The position numbers and the translations under genes were made by a program. A stretch of 64,000 nt of DNA from contig NC_016023.1 in assembly GCF_000169195.2 (NCBI RefSeq), positions 2,046,001 to 2,110,000 of the forward strand. The letters run 5' to 3'. Shown here one piece after another: positions 1 through 8,648 of the stretch; position 1 is the first letter of the stretch; every line of letters begins with the position of its first letter. Below the pieces are notes generated by a model. The model was given only the letters and a program-made list of their open reading frames with translations, searched no databases and was not told where the DNA came from. This stretch comes from Heyndrickxia coagulans 36D1. GTDB taxonomy: Bacteria; Bacillota; Bacilli; Bacillales; Bacillaceae_C.

Positions 1-86
1 GAAAAACCGGTAATCCGATTCCAAATTCTATTTTCCTTTTCATTTTATTATGAAAATTATATAATGTTTTAAAGGAGTCGGAAAAA

Positions 87-544
87 ATGTCTGATTTTGT
101 TCACGATACAAATTCCAATGTCTATTCAGATGGAAGTCATGAATATTTAAAAGTCAATTCCTTCATATTAAAAATAAGTTTCAGTTAAAAGATCAGCAGT
201 TAGCTACACTATTTGGGATTTCCGATGAGAAAACTACAAAAATTCTCTCTGGAAAGCCATGCTACTTTGATGAAGGGGAGTTAAAAAGAATCCATTATCG
301 TTTACCGTTTTTAAGTACAGGATTCTCTTTTATAGACTCAAAAGAGAGAATGAGAGCGATAATAGAGGCTAATTTGATAGGAGATTATAATCTTTCCTAT
401 GAAACATTAGGTAAGTATGCCAATGTGCCTTGCGATGTGCTTAAAGCTTTTTGTGAAGGAAATGATCATATTGATATTGATCATTTGATGAATATTTGCG
501 TAAATTTGTTAATGCTATCTTTTGTATTAAGACCTGAACTTTAA
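87..544 (+). pseudogene. Frameshifted small HTH protein gene
   Basis: A start at 87 sits behind a good ribosome site (AAAGGAG, 71-77). The frame runs about 29 codons and then hits a stop after a run of A residues near 168-174. One missing base there would restore a continuous protein of about 152 residues ending at 544. The joined product carries two helix-turn-helix-like stretches, one around 'QQLATLFGISDEKT' and one around 'ETLGKYANVPCDVLKAF', so it resembles small XRE-like regulators with a tandem HTH layout. The downstream frame has an internal ATG at 350 without a ribosome site. It is either a real frameshift mutation or a sequencing error in an A-run. I do not recognise a named family. 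Confidence 0.6.
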
Positions 545-661
545 TTCATTGTTTACCGATCAAATTCCATCCACGGTTTCTTTTGAGTGCTACTTTGATT
601 TGTCCAAAGAAACACTTAGAAAATAAGGCCTTACATTTCTGTGCCTTCCAAAGTGTATATT

Positions 662-690
662 TTGAACTTCCCCATCTGCCGGTCTATACT
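662..690 (+). promoter_or_regulatory. Sigma-A promoter of the FAD protein gene
   Basis: TTGAAC (662-667), a 17-base spacer and TATACT (685-690) lie just upstream of the ribosome site AGGAGGA (701-707). Confidence 0.7.
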
Positions 691-714
691 TAAAATAGTA
701 AGGAGGAATGTACG

Positions 715-1278
715 ATGTATGAAATTGCCATTATTGGAGCTGGTCCGGCCGGGGCAAGTGCCGCCATTTTTACGGCCAAAGCCGGGAAAAGCACAGTGCT
801 TTTTGATGGTGGCACGAGCGCTACCAAGCGGGCTTTGCTGAAAAATCACTACGGCGTAACAGAAATAACCGGACCAGACCTGGTCGAAACCGGTAAAAAA
901 CAGGCAGCACAATTCGGGGCCGAACTGGTCGACGAAAAAGTCGAATCAATTGAAAAAACGGAAAATGGTTTTACCATTAAAACAGAACAAGGGTCGTACG
1001 AAAGCAAATACGTTATTCTTGCAACCGGCATGATTGCAAGCCTCGGGGAAGCCCTTGGCGTCAAAACCAAACCGGCAACAGAACCACGCGTAAAAACCGT
1101 TTTTGCAGTGGATGCGCAAGGAAAAACGAATGTCCCGAATGTATGGGCATGCGGCACGGTTGCCGGCATCTCCATGCACACCATTATCACAGCAGGCGAC
1201 GGCGCTAAAGTGGCTGTCAACCTCATCAGTGAAATCGACGGCAAACGCTGGGTCGACCACGATGTTTTAGGAAAATAA
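715..1278 (+). CDS. Half-size FAD-dependent oxidoreductase (thioredoxin reductase-like)
   Basis: The protein of 187 residues begins with a dinucleotide-binding Rossmann motif (GAGPAG, about residues 8-13). It ends with the C-terminal FAD motif seen in thioredoxin reductase relatives (an 'ACGT' variant of the usual A-x-G-D, followed by a helix with 'TAGDGAKVAVNLI'). Full thioredoxin reductases are about 310 residues and have an inserted NADPH domain with CxxC. Here both the NADPH domain and the CxxC pair are absent. It can therefore bind FAD but is unlikely to be a true thioredoxin reductase. It is a single-gene unit with its own promoter and terminator. Family assignment is good; the reaction is unknown. 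Confidence 0.8.
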   Translation: MYEIAIIGAGPAGASAAIFTAKAGKSTVLFDGGTSATKRALLKNHYGVTEITGPDLVETGKKQAAQFGAELVDEKVESIEKTENGFTIKTEQGSYESKYVILATGMIASLGEALGVKTKPATEPRVKTVFAVDAQGKTNVPNVWACGTVAGISMHTIITAGDGAKVAVNLISEIDGKRWVDHDVLGK

Positions 1279-1291
1279 GCCGTTGCAAACG

Positions 1292-1319
1292 AACCGGGCA
1301 AAATTGCGCCCGGTTTTTT
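1292..1319 (+). terminator. Rho-independent terminator
   Basis: An 8-bp stem (AACCGGGC / GCCCGGTT) is followed by a T-run directly after the FAD protein gene. Confidence 0.85.
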
Positions 1320-1600
1320 GTTTGCTTTTTTTTTAATGCGGGCTGAAACTGAAAAGAATTCGTCGCAGATCAAGCATTCTGACATGCTTATTGTTTTTCC
1401 AAAATCAAACCACCCACTGCAAAGCCGGGCACTGGGGATGCAGCCGGTACACGCTGGATTCAGGCAATCATCAAACCTTTTTTGCGTAAAGCCGTCTTTC
1501 CCTTCCATGGGAGGATTGTTAAAAATGGAATTTATGATTACTATAGATAAAAATATCCAAAAAATAAACCGAATTTTTTTAAAAAAGGGGGATGAGGTTC
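1320..1600. other. Intergenic stretch, no supported gene
   Basis: Between the terminator and the small membrane protein gene I see open frames but no ribosome site or protein-like sequence that I would call a gene. Confidence 0.5.
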
Positions 1601-1831
1601 ATGTATCGAATTTTTCAATATGGATTTGTGATGGCGTTTACAGGACTATGTATGATGTTTTTGGTTCATCTTGTTGATGGTTATTCAACTGTAGAGCTCG
1701 GAAACTCGCTGATTAGTCAAATATTATTGATTCCGAGATTTTTTTTGATTTTTGGTATATTGTTATTGGTTCTCTCTTTCATTATTTGGTTTAGAAATTG
1801 GGCGAAATCGAAGGCAGAAAAAATTTCATGA
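1601..1831 (+). CDS. Small two-helix membrane protein
   Basis: The predicted product is 76 residues with two hydrophobic segments, roughly residues 5-25 and 42-65, and a short basic C-terminal tail (RNWAKSKAEK). An ATG at 1592 abuts the purine-rich ribosome site AAGGGGG (1585-1591), which is too close. The ATG at 1601 has correct spacing and is preferred. No enzymatic motif is visible. The family is not recognised and the function is unknown. Confidence 0.6.
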   Translation: MYRIFQYGFVMAFTGLCMMFLVHLVDGYSTVELGNSLISQILLIPRFFLIFGILLLVLSFIIWFRNWAKSKAEKIS

Positions 1832-2042
1832 GTTTTAAAGTAGAGTACGCTTAGTTGGGTCTGCTCTTTTTTGTGACGGGCATCTGGATTTTGCTCTGAA
1901 TAAGTTGTGAAAGGTTGGAGGATGTTATTGCGATAAACACGGCTCCTGAAAGCAGGAAAACAATCGGGTCAAATTATAATTCCAAAAAACGGTATTAGCC
2001 AACAATAGGTATATGTGATTTATAAAATTATTTAGAAACAAT

Positions 2043-2051
2043 CTGCCAAAA
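2043..2051 (+). repeat. Left copy of 9-bp target-site duplication
   Basis: CTGCCAAAA here is identical to 3758-3766, on the outer edges of the insertion sequence. Confidence 0.8.
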
Positions 2052-2140
2052 CAGCTCTGAGGAGTAAAAATTTTTCGTGATAATTTAAATATACCTCCCA
2101 AAAAAGCGGCCAAATATGTAATAATTTAAATAATTAGAGC

Positions 2141-2211
2141 TTGCTGAACGAATATTTTGGCATGGCTTAGTGACAAGTCGAATACAAGCTAAAATTTGAT
2201 TCGTTCAGCAA
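2141..2211 (+). repeat. Long-loop inverted repeat in the IS leader
   Basis: TTGCTGAACGAAT (2141-2153) and its exact complement (2199-2211) can pair. The 3' arm with its flank (GATTCGTTCAGCAA) is shared with the right end of the MITE-like copy at 29863-30070, and part of it (TTCAGCAA) with the copy at 29318-29543. Confidence 0.7.
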
Positions 2212-2250
2212 ACCCTAAATAAACTTGGCTGTTTTGAGGGGGTTTTTATT

Positions 2251-3561
2251 TTGGTTACTAGAAAAGAAAAAAGAAATCGTGAAAAAGAAGCAAATTATTT
2301 TTTCGAGTTCCTTAAAATTCAGAAGCATTTTTTCAAAGACCTGATGAATAACCTAAAAAAGGTAGCAGACCACCGACATCAAAGCTATATCACTTATGGT
2401 CCAGAGGTCCTTTTATTTACGATGATGTTGAAAAATATGACCGGCCTAAAATCCATGAGAAACATGAGTGAGAGTTTTAATAAAGAAGAATGTATTAAAA
2501 ATGTAGGGAAGGTGTTAGGCTTAGATTCTCTTGAAGAACTTCCACATTATGATACAATTAACGACTTTTTATCTGGCTTAGATGTAAATGAATTAGAAAA
2601 AATTAGAACGTATATGATTAAAGAATTATTGAAAAAAAGGTCTCTCGAGTCTTATCGAATTGAAGGAAAGTACTGGGGTGTCATCATTGATGGAACTGGA
2701 TTACACACCTTTCATGAGAAACATTGTAAACACTGCCTGAGACGGGCATATACAAATAAAGAAACAGGAGAAACGAACGTACTTTATATGCACCATGTAC
2801 TTGAAGCCAAGCTTGTCGTGGGGGATATGGTCTTCAGTATTGCCTCCGAATTTATCGAAAATGAATCAGAAAATGTTTCTAAGCAAGATTGTGAATTAAA
2901 AGCCTTCGACAGGCTGGCAAAGAAAATAAAAAAAATATTTAAAAGACTACCGATTTGTATCTTGGGAGATAGTCTCTATGCATGTGAAACGGTATTTAAT
3001 CTGTGCAGGGCGCACAAATGGAAATATATATGCAGATTTAAGGAAGGGAGAATTAAAAGTATCTCGACGGAGTTTAAGGCAATAAAAGAGCTGGAACAAA
3101 GTAAGGATCAGAATTCATTAGTTTGGGTGAATGATATTGCCTACAAAGACAGAACGGTCAATCTGATGGAGGCCACAATGAAAACAGAGGATGGGAAATC
3201 GAAAGAGTATGTATTTATAACGGATATTAAAATCACGAAAAAGAACGTGGAACGACTCATCGCTGCAGGAAGAAGCCGCTGGAAGATTGAAAATCAAGGA
3301 TTTAACGAACAAAAAAATAATCGTTACAATATAGAACATGCCAATAGCCAAAACTACACAGCCATGAAAAATCATTATTTATTAGTTCAAATAACAGATA
3401 TTATTAGACAGCTGTTTGAAAAAGGTTCGTCAATCTTAAAAGCACTCAAAAAAACGGCAAAAGAAAAATCCTCAAATCTGTTGGAATCGTTTCGGACACG
3501 CATTTTAACAGACGAGGATTTCACCCATTTAAGTAAGCCAATACAAGTAAGGTTTACTTAA
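2251..3561 (+). CDS. DDE transposase of the IS
   Basis: The product is 436 residues (TTG start, preceded by GAGGGGG). It carries a DDE transposase core: first Asp in 'VIIDGTGLHTF', second Asp in 'ILGDSLYA', and the Glu in 'RSRWKIENQGFNEQKN', which resembles the YREK-type signature of IS4-like enzymes. The C-terminus has a helix pattern typical of this superfamily. The gene fills most of the insertion sequence and appears intact. The exact IS family was not determined; IS4-like is the best fit from the motif and the 9-bp duplication. Confidence 0.85.
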   Translation: MVTRKEKRNREKEANYFFEFLKIQKHFFKDLMNNLKKVADHRHQSYITYGPEVLLFTMMLKNMTGLKSMRNMSESFNKEECIKNVGKVLGLDSLEELPHYDTINDFLSGLDVNELEKIRTYMIKELLKKRSLESYRIEGKYWGVIIDGTGLHTFHEKHCKHCLRRAYTNKETGETNVLYMHHVLEAKLVVGDMVFSIASEFIENESENVSKQDCELKAFDRLAKKIKKIFKRLPICILGDSLYACETVFNLCRAHKWKYICRFKEGRIKSISTEFKAIKELEQSKDQNSLVWVNDIAYKDRTVNLMEATMKTEDGKSKEYVFITDIKITKKNVERLIAAGRSRWKIENQGFNEQKNNRYNIEHANSQNYTAMKNHYLLVQITDIIRQLFEKGSSILKALKKTAKEKSSNLLESFRTRILTDEDFTHLSKPIQVRFT

Positions 3562-3757
3562 TGGTTATATTATAGCAAAGGATGTGATGTAAAAAAAGGT
3601 TTTTTTGAAGTTATCCACAATTTTAAAAAAGAAATTTGCAAATTCGGCTCTTTTTGACTTTGAAAGCAGAAAAAATAGATGGAAAAATTTTCTAAATGTG
3701 GATAAGTCATTTTATCATAAAACATCTAAAAATTGATGAATTTACTCTTCAGAGCTG

Positions 3758-3766
3758 CTGCCAAAA
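3758..3766 (+). repeat. Right copy of 9-bp target-site duplication
   Basis: CTGCCAAAA here matches 2043-2051 exactly. Confidence 0.8.
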
Positions 3767-3836
3767 TGTACCACTATCTTTTCTGTTGAACTTATAGTAA
3801 AATAAACTGTTAGCACATAGAAAGGAGGCAAACGTC

Positions 3837-4022
3837 ATGGCAAAGAAATCGATGATTGTCAAACAAAAACGTGAGCCGAAATTTAAAGTTCAGGCTTACA
3901 CACGCTGCGAGCGGTGCGGGCGTCCTCATTCGGTATACCGCAAATTCAAACTTTGCCGCATCTGTTTCCGGGAACTTGCGTATAAAGGCGAGATTCCGGG
4001 CGTAAAGAAATCCAGCTGGTAA
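3837..4022 (+). CDS. rpsN: 30S ribosomal protein S14, zinc-binding type, stand-alone copy
   Basis: The 61-residue protein is a full-length type Z S14. Cysteines at C24, C27, C40 and C43 form the CxxC-x12-CxxC zinc ribbon, and the C-terminus 'GVKKSSW' is characteristic. It acts in the 30S head. The gene stands alone just right of the insertion sequence rather than in the spc ribosomal protein operon, where Bacillaceae normally keep the zinc-type gene. It has an excellent ribosome site (AAAGGAGG). Stand-alone S14 copies are usually the zinc-free backup form, so a cysteine-complete paralogue here is unusual. I cannot see whether another copy exists elsewhere in the genome. Confidence 0.93.
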   Translation: MAKKSMIVKQKREPKFKVQAYTRCERCGRPHSVYRKFKLCRICFRELAYKGEIPGVKKSSW

Positions 4023-4534
4023 GCCTTCCCCGCTCCCCTTTTTCGGGGCACGGGATACATATCCCCGTTCTTTCCGCATCTTTGTAAATTCTTTAATCCC
4101 TCTTCATCATAATTTAACAAATCGGTGGTACTCTAAAATCAGCGGGGATGGCAAGCGTGGCCATCATCGGTACACCGCGTAGGCGGAGCGGGTACCTTGA
4201 TTTCCAGTACAGCCGGCATGTTTACTTGGAAATCCAAAAGCTTTCCCTTCTGATTTTTTTAAAAGGAATTTCGGCATGCATGCAGAAATTTTTCTTTTAT
4301 AGAAAATGAAAAAAGGGAGGATATTCGAAAATGCCGTCATAGGCAAAATCTTTTATGACGAGAGATATGTCAAGTTTTTCTCGATTGTGAGATGTTGAAG
4401 GCAGGCTTCCAATGCGATCGAGAAAATTTTTATACATAGGAGACCGTTGTCAAAACTGAATAGGTAGATTTTATGCCAACACTCCACTCAATATGCTACT
4501 ATTAAATCAAAGCATTTGGAACGGAGCAATGGCA
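4023..4534. other. 512-bp intergenic region with two inverted repeats
   Basis: No credible gene is visible. Two inverted repeats stand out: GATTTCCA with its complement around 4199-4236, and a 10-bp perfect pair TTTTCTCGAT / ATCGAGAAAA spanning about 4375-4435 with a long loop. The second lies about 100 bases before the helicase start and could be an RNA leader or an operator pair. Confidence 0.4.
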
Positions 4535-6706
4535 ATGAACACGAACCAAGACTTTTTTACCCGTAAAAAAGAGGAGTCCGGAATTGTGCTGAATGCAGTG
4601 CAGCAAGAGGCCGTAAAGCAAACGGAAGGTCCGCTTTTGCTTTTGGCTTCCCCTGGCTCCGGAAAAACGACAACCGTCATCATGCGGATCGGCTATTTAA
4701 TTGAAGAAAAAGGGGTGGCGCCTGCACGGATTAAAGCCATTACGTTCAGCCGTGCCGCTGCCGCTGACATGAAAGACCGGTTCCAAAAGCTTTTTCCGAA
4801 TCTTCCGCCCGTTGATTTTTCAACGATCCACAGCCTTGCTTTTGAACTCGTTCGCGTTTTTTTCAGACGGACCAATGTCCCTTTCTTGCTGATTGAAGGC
4901 GAGGCGGGACCGTACCAGAAGAAAAAAATTTTGCGGAATGTGTACAGGAACATTCATGGAGAGAAGATCACGGAAGACCAGCTGGAGGAACTGCAGACGT
5001 ATATCAGCTATATCAAAAACAAGATGATCCCGCCTGCAAAATGGGGGAAAGTAGTGACGAGTGTGCCGGAAGCTGCCCGGATTTTAAAGGAGTATGAGGC
5101 ATTTAAAAAGCAGGGCACCGGACAGCTGCTTCTTGATTTTGATGATATGCTGACGCATGCGAATGAAATATTCAGGCGTGATCCGAATCTTCTCTGTATG
5201 TATCAGGGGCGTTATGACTATGTGCTGACGGATGAGAGCCAGGATACCTCCATGGTGCAGCATGCCATTGTTGAAAAACTTGTGCGCCGGCATCGCAATT
5301 TGTGCGTTGTCGCCGATGATGATCAGTCAATATACAGCTGGCGGGGTGCGGAGCCGTCCTACTTGCTAAATTTTAAAAAAGTGTATCCGGATGCGAAAAT
5401 TTTATTTATGGAACAAAATTACCGGTCATCTCAAGAGGTTGTCACGACTGCCAACCTGTTTATCAAGCGCAACAAGCACCGGTATGATAAAAACATGTTC
5501 ACGGAAAACCCACCTGCCGGGCCGATTCGGTTTGTGCGCCTGCCAGATTATAAATACCAGGCAAAATATTTGGCCCAGAACATTGTCGTGTCCGAAAATT
5601 TTTCAGAAATTGCCGTGCTGTATCGGAACAATATGTCTTCGATTGCCCTGATCAATGAATTTGACCGGGAAGGGATTCCGTTTTATCTCAAAGATACCGA
5701 CAATCGCTTTTTCTCCCACTGGGTCGTCCAGGATATTTTGAATGTGATGCGGCTTACGTTTACCGATAAACGGGCGGATATCCTCGCGCAGGTCCATTCG
5801 AAATTGGACGGTTATATTACGAAACAACAGATGGAAGCGGTAAAGGGGATCCGTAATAACCAGTCTGTTTTTGACAATTTGGTGCGTTATGCAAATTTGA
5901 AGGATTACCAGGTCCAAAAAGTGCGTAAAGTAAAGGAGACACTCCGGGAAATGCGGGGCATGCCGCCGCTGGATGCGATTCATGTCATCCGCGGCAGGCT
6001 CGGCTATGAAAAAGCACTCGAAAACATGTGCAAGAAATTCGGATTCCGGAAAGAGTATTTGATCGGCGTTTTAAATACGCTCGAAGACATTGCGGATACA
6101 CTTGTGACAATGGAAGAGTTTGCTGCAAGGCTGAAGCACTTGGCGCACATTTTAAAAACGGCGAAAGGGAACAAAGGCCGGCATGCTGTGACGCTTTCGA
6201 CGTTCCACAGTTCAAAAGGCTTGGAGTTTGAAAAGGTGTATATGATTGATCTTGTGGATGGGATCATTCCCGGGGACGATGAAAAAGAAAATGATTTACT
6301 GATGGAAGAATCGGTCCGTCTTTTTTATGTGGCAATGACGCGCGCGAAAAAGTCGCTGGAAATGGTCAGCTATGAAAAACGCAACGGAAGCCGGACAATG
6401 GACTCGCCGTTTGTGGCAGCAGTGAAGGGAATTGTCAACAATGTTGAAAAGGCGGAAAAAACGAAACCAGACATAGAAGTTGTCCGGATCGGCAAAAAGA
6501 CGGTCTCCATCCCGCAGAACCCGAATGCCATTAAGGATGCATCCGCTTTTGTGGCCGGTAAAAAAATCCGGCACCGTGTGTTTGGCCATGGTGAAATTGT
6601 AGATATCGATGGCGACACCCTTGCCATCCGGTTTGAAAAACGGATGGTGAAACTGTCTGCTCTCACCTGCATCGAAAAGGGGCTGCTCGAGGAAGCCAAT
6701 CTGTAA
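4535..6706 (+). CDS. UvrD/PcrA-family superfamily 1 DNA helicase
   Basis: The product is about 723 residues when started at ATG 4535, which has the ribosome site ACGGAG at 4521-4526. An upstream ATG at 4493 lacks one. It has the full set of SF1A helicase motifs: Walker A 'SPGSGKTT' near residue 39, 'TDESQDTS' (motif II), 'DDDQSIYSWRGA' (III), 'NYRSS' (IV), 'TFHSSKGLEF' (V) and 'VAMTRAK' (VI). The last about 50 residues ('HRVFGHGEIVDIDG') resemble the Tudor-like tail with which PcrA contacts RNA polymerase. It unwinds DNA 3'-5' in repair or conflict resolution. It may correspond to B. subtilis YjcD rather than the essential PcrA. Confidence 0.88.
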   Translation: MNTNQDFFTRKKEESGIVLNAVQQEAVKQTEGPLLLLASPGSGKTTTVIMRIGYLIEEKGVAPARIKAITFSRAAAADMKDRFQKLFPNLPPVDFSTIHSLAFELVRVFFRRTNVPFLLIEGEAGPYQKKKILRNVYRNIHGEKITEDQLEELQTYISYIKNKMIPPAKWGKVVTSVPEAARILKEYEAFKKQGTGQLLLDFDDMLTHANEIFRRDPNLLCMYQGRYDYVLTDESQDTSMVQHAIVEKLVRRHRNLCVVADDDQSIYSWRGAEPSYLLNFKKVYPDAKILFMEQNYRSSQEVVTTANLFIKRNKHRYDKNMFTENPPAGPIRFVRLPDYKYQAKYLAQNIVVSENFSEIAVLYRNNMSSIALINEFDREGIPFYLKDTDNRFFSHWVVQDILNVMRLTFTDKRADILAQVHSKLDGYITKQQMEAVKGIRNNQSVFDNLVRYANLKDYQVQKVRKVKETLREMRGMPPLDAIHVIRGRLGYEKALENMCKKFGFRKEYLIGVLNTLEDIADTLVTMEEFAARLKHLAHILKTAKGNKGRHAVTLSTFHSSKGLEFEKVYMIDLVDGIIPGDDEKENDLLMEESVRLFYVAMTRAKKSLEMVSYEKRNGSRTMDSPFVAAVKGIVNNVEKAEKTKPDIEVVRIGKKTVSIPQNPNAIKDASAFVAGKKIRHRVFGHGEIVDIDGDTLAIRFEKRMVKLSALTCIEKGLLEEANL

Positions 6707-6727
6707 TCGTGTGTAGAAAAACGGAAG

Positions 6728-6772
6728 CGGATATAAAAAATGCCGGAAGATTCCCGGCATTTTTTATATCCG
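6728..6772. terminator. Strong bidirectional terminator, 19-bp perfect stem
   Basis: The arms 6728-6746 and 6754-6772 are exact complements around a 7-base loop. The A-run and T-run on either side let it work on both strands, after the helicase gene and possibly for the convergent permease. Confidence 0.9.
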
Positions 6773-6962
6773 TGACCGCTGCAACAGGCTCACGTTGTAT
6801 GGAGGCAAGGGATTCGGCGATCAAGTCCTGTGCCCCTTTTCACTGAATTGGAACGCCCCAGGCCATTTGGATGATTGTAACAAAGGCCCCATCCGGTTGG
6901 TGCCACAGGCCCCCGTGCAAATGGGAGCAGAGCCTCCTTGCTGTTTGACAGAATTTCCGATA

Positions 6963-8258
6963 TTACTGCTCGCGGATGCTGTTTTCCTGCATTTTTCTTT
7001 TTTTCCTCCAAATCAGCAGCTGTTCTGTCAAAATGCCGACTACAGATCCAAGGATTAAGCCGTTGTTTAGAAAAGTTGCCACGACCATTGGCAAATGTTC
7101 GGTCGCATGAGCGGGCAAAAACATTGCGCCGATTCCGACCAGGAAGGAGATGCCCGCTGTTGTATGGGCAATTTCTTTGTCCGGGCTTTTTTCAAGATCG
7201 TTTAAGGCAAGGCCGACCAATTGTGTGAAGACCACAAAGGTAACGGCATAACCGACCGGCGCGGGAATTGCAGACATGATATGCACGAGCGGTGGGAGCA
7301 GAGCAATAATGGAAACGAAACAAGCGCCGTACAAAAATGGTTTCAGCACTTTTATGCCGGTTTGTGCAACATAGCCTGCCGCTGCTGCAATCGGCACCGC
7401 ACCGACAGCGGAAAAGATGCCGGCAAGCAGCTGGTTGATGCCGGATATGAACAGACTGCTCCGCACCCGCTCTTGGCGGACTCCCGTCACATTTCCCATG
7501 ACGCGGACAGACGTAATCATATTTGCAGTTAGCAAAAGCCCGATGAATACACCGGTTGTGATGGCGCCGGAATCAAAACGCGGTTTTCCAAAATCAAATA
7601 CGGCGGGGAGAGAGAACCAACTTTCCCCAAATGTAATAGCCGGCGCTTCACCAAAAAGCGCGAACAAAATCCAGCCGCAAATCAAGCCAAGCATGATCGA
7701 ATATTGCTTGACCCACGGTTTCTTTACATGGCCAAAATAGAATGTAAGCAAAACGGTGACAAGGCTCAAAATGGCAACAAGCGGCCGGACTTCCTGATGG
7801 GCACCCGTAATGCCGAGCATCCCTTTCATAAAAGAGCCGCTCAACTGCAGCACCAACAATAGCAAATAAATAAATGTCACAACCGGCGTAAACAGTTTAT
7901 TTAATTGGTCCACAAGGCCGGTAAAAGCGAGCAGGAAGAAAAAGATGCCGGTTACAATCAGTGCGCCTGCCAAATATTGCAGAGATTCAGTGCTTGAACT
8001 GTACAAGATGCCGACAAGCCCCGCATAAATGGCAAACACGCTCCACCACAGCCCGGCCGGCCCTTCATTGATTGGCATTCTGTGGCCGAAAATTCCTTGC
8101 AAAAGACCGCCGATCCCGAGTACAAAAAGCGTCCGCTGCACAAACAGGGCAGTCTCACCTGCACTGAAATGGAAAGCATCCGCAATGGCAATCGGGGCCG
8201 CGATCGACCCGGCGATCATAAATGCCATCCATTGCAGCGACGAAATCAATGTTTTCAT
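6963..8258 (-). CDS. NCS2-family purine/pyrimidine (uracil-xanthine type) permease
   Basis: The product is about 431 residues from ATG 8258; a TTG at 8282 would add 8 residues and has no ribosome site. It is hydrophobic throughout, with some 12-14 membrane segments. The NCS2 layout is visible: an early 'GHRMPINEGPAGLWW' QH-like motif region and a later 'FSAVGAVPIAAAAGYVAQTG' stretch corresponding to the substrate-binding half. Members import uracil, xanthine, uric acid or other purines using the proton or sodium gradient. No nucleotide metabolism gene lies next to it, so the substrate cannot be assigned. No PurR box or purine riboswitch was found upstream. Confidence 0.85.
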   Translation of the reverse strand: MKTLISSLQWMAFMIAGSIAAPIAIADAFHFSAGETALFVQRTLFVLGIGGLLQGIFGHRMPINEGPAGLWWSVFAIYAGLVGILYSSSTESLQYLAGALIVTGIFFFLLAFTGLVDQLNKLFTPVVTFIYLLLLVLQLSGSFMKGMLGITGAHQEVRPLVAILSLVTVLLTFYFGHVKKPWVKQYSIMLGLICGWILFALFGEAPAITFGESWFSLPAVFDFGKPRFDSGAITTGVFIGLLLTANMITSVRVMGNVTGVRQERVRSSLFISGINQLLAGIFSAVGAVPIAAAAGYVAQTGIKVLKPFLYGACFVSIIALLPPLVHIMSAIPAPVGYAVTFVVFTQLVGLALNDLEKSPDKEIAHTTAGISFLVGIGAMFLPAHATEHLPMVVATFLNNGLILGSVVGILTEQLLIWRKKRKMQENSIREQ

Positions 8259-8415
8259 AGGCACACCGTTCTTTCCGTTCAAAAAATGGAAAATACCAGT
8301 AAATATAATTATAGCAAAACAGGTTTTACATTTTAAACATAAAACACTTCGCCGATGGGGGAGGGATAGCGGGCATGGCGGACAGCGGCATAAACAGGGG
8401 TTGCAAACCGGACGG

Positions 8416-8490
8416 GGCGCGGGTTAAGCCATGTTTTTTGCCTCTATTTAAATGATATATATGTGGCGCGGGCTAAGCTATGTTTTTTTG
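8416..8490 (+). repeat. Pair of 25-bp direct repeats
   Basis: A 25-bp sequence starting GGCGCGGG(T/C)TAAGC and ending ATGTTTTTTG occurs at 8416-8440 and again at 8465-8490, 49 bases apart, with two substitutions and one extra T. It lies in the non-coding stretch before the hairpin array. Confidence 0.6.
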
Positions 8491-8648
8491 ACCCGCAAAA
8501 AATTTCTGATCGATCTTCATGCAGAACGCTTTTTGTATGTACTTGTCACTAAAAGAGTTTGCGGCTGCCTTCACTTAGGCGTGCTATCTCGAAAAAAATT
8601 ATGATGGATAATTTTTGCTGGTGCTGCGTGGTAGCGGCATGGCCGGTT

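Larger units (their letters stand above)
2052..3757 (+). mobile_element. IS4-superfamily-like insertion sequence with 9-bp target duplication
   Basis: The ends are imperfect inverted repeats of about 17 bp (CAGCTCTGAGGAGTAAA at the left, the complement of CAGCTCTGAAGAGTAAA at the right, 3741-3757). They are flanked by the exact 9-bp direct repeat CTGCCAAAA (2043-2051 and 3758-3766), which looks like a target-site duplication. The 1706-bp element carries one transposase gene. Its 5' leader holds a 13-bp perfect inverted repeat (2141-2153 / 2199-2211) that may form a hairpin shielding the transposase start from outside transcripts. Intact ends and duplication suggest a fairly recent insertion. 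Confidence 0.85.

Noticed and set aside
849-1508. 219-residue frame on the minus strand
   Set aside because: It is antisense to the FAD protein gene and its terminator, with composition of a shadow frame and no ribosome site.
4164-4346. 60-residue minus-strand frame in the 4.0-4.5 kb gap
   Set aside because: No ribosome site, and the sequence is not protein-like; it overlaps an inverted repeat.
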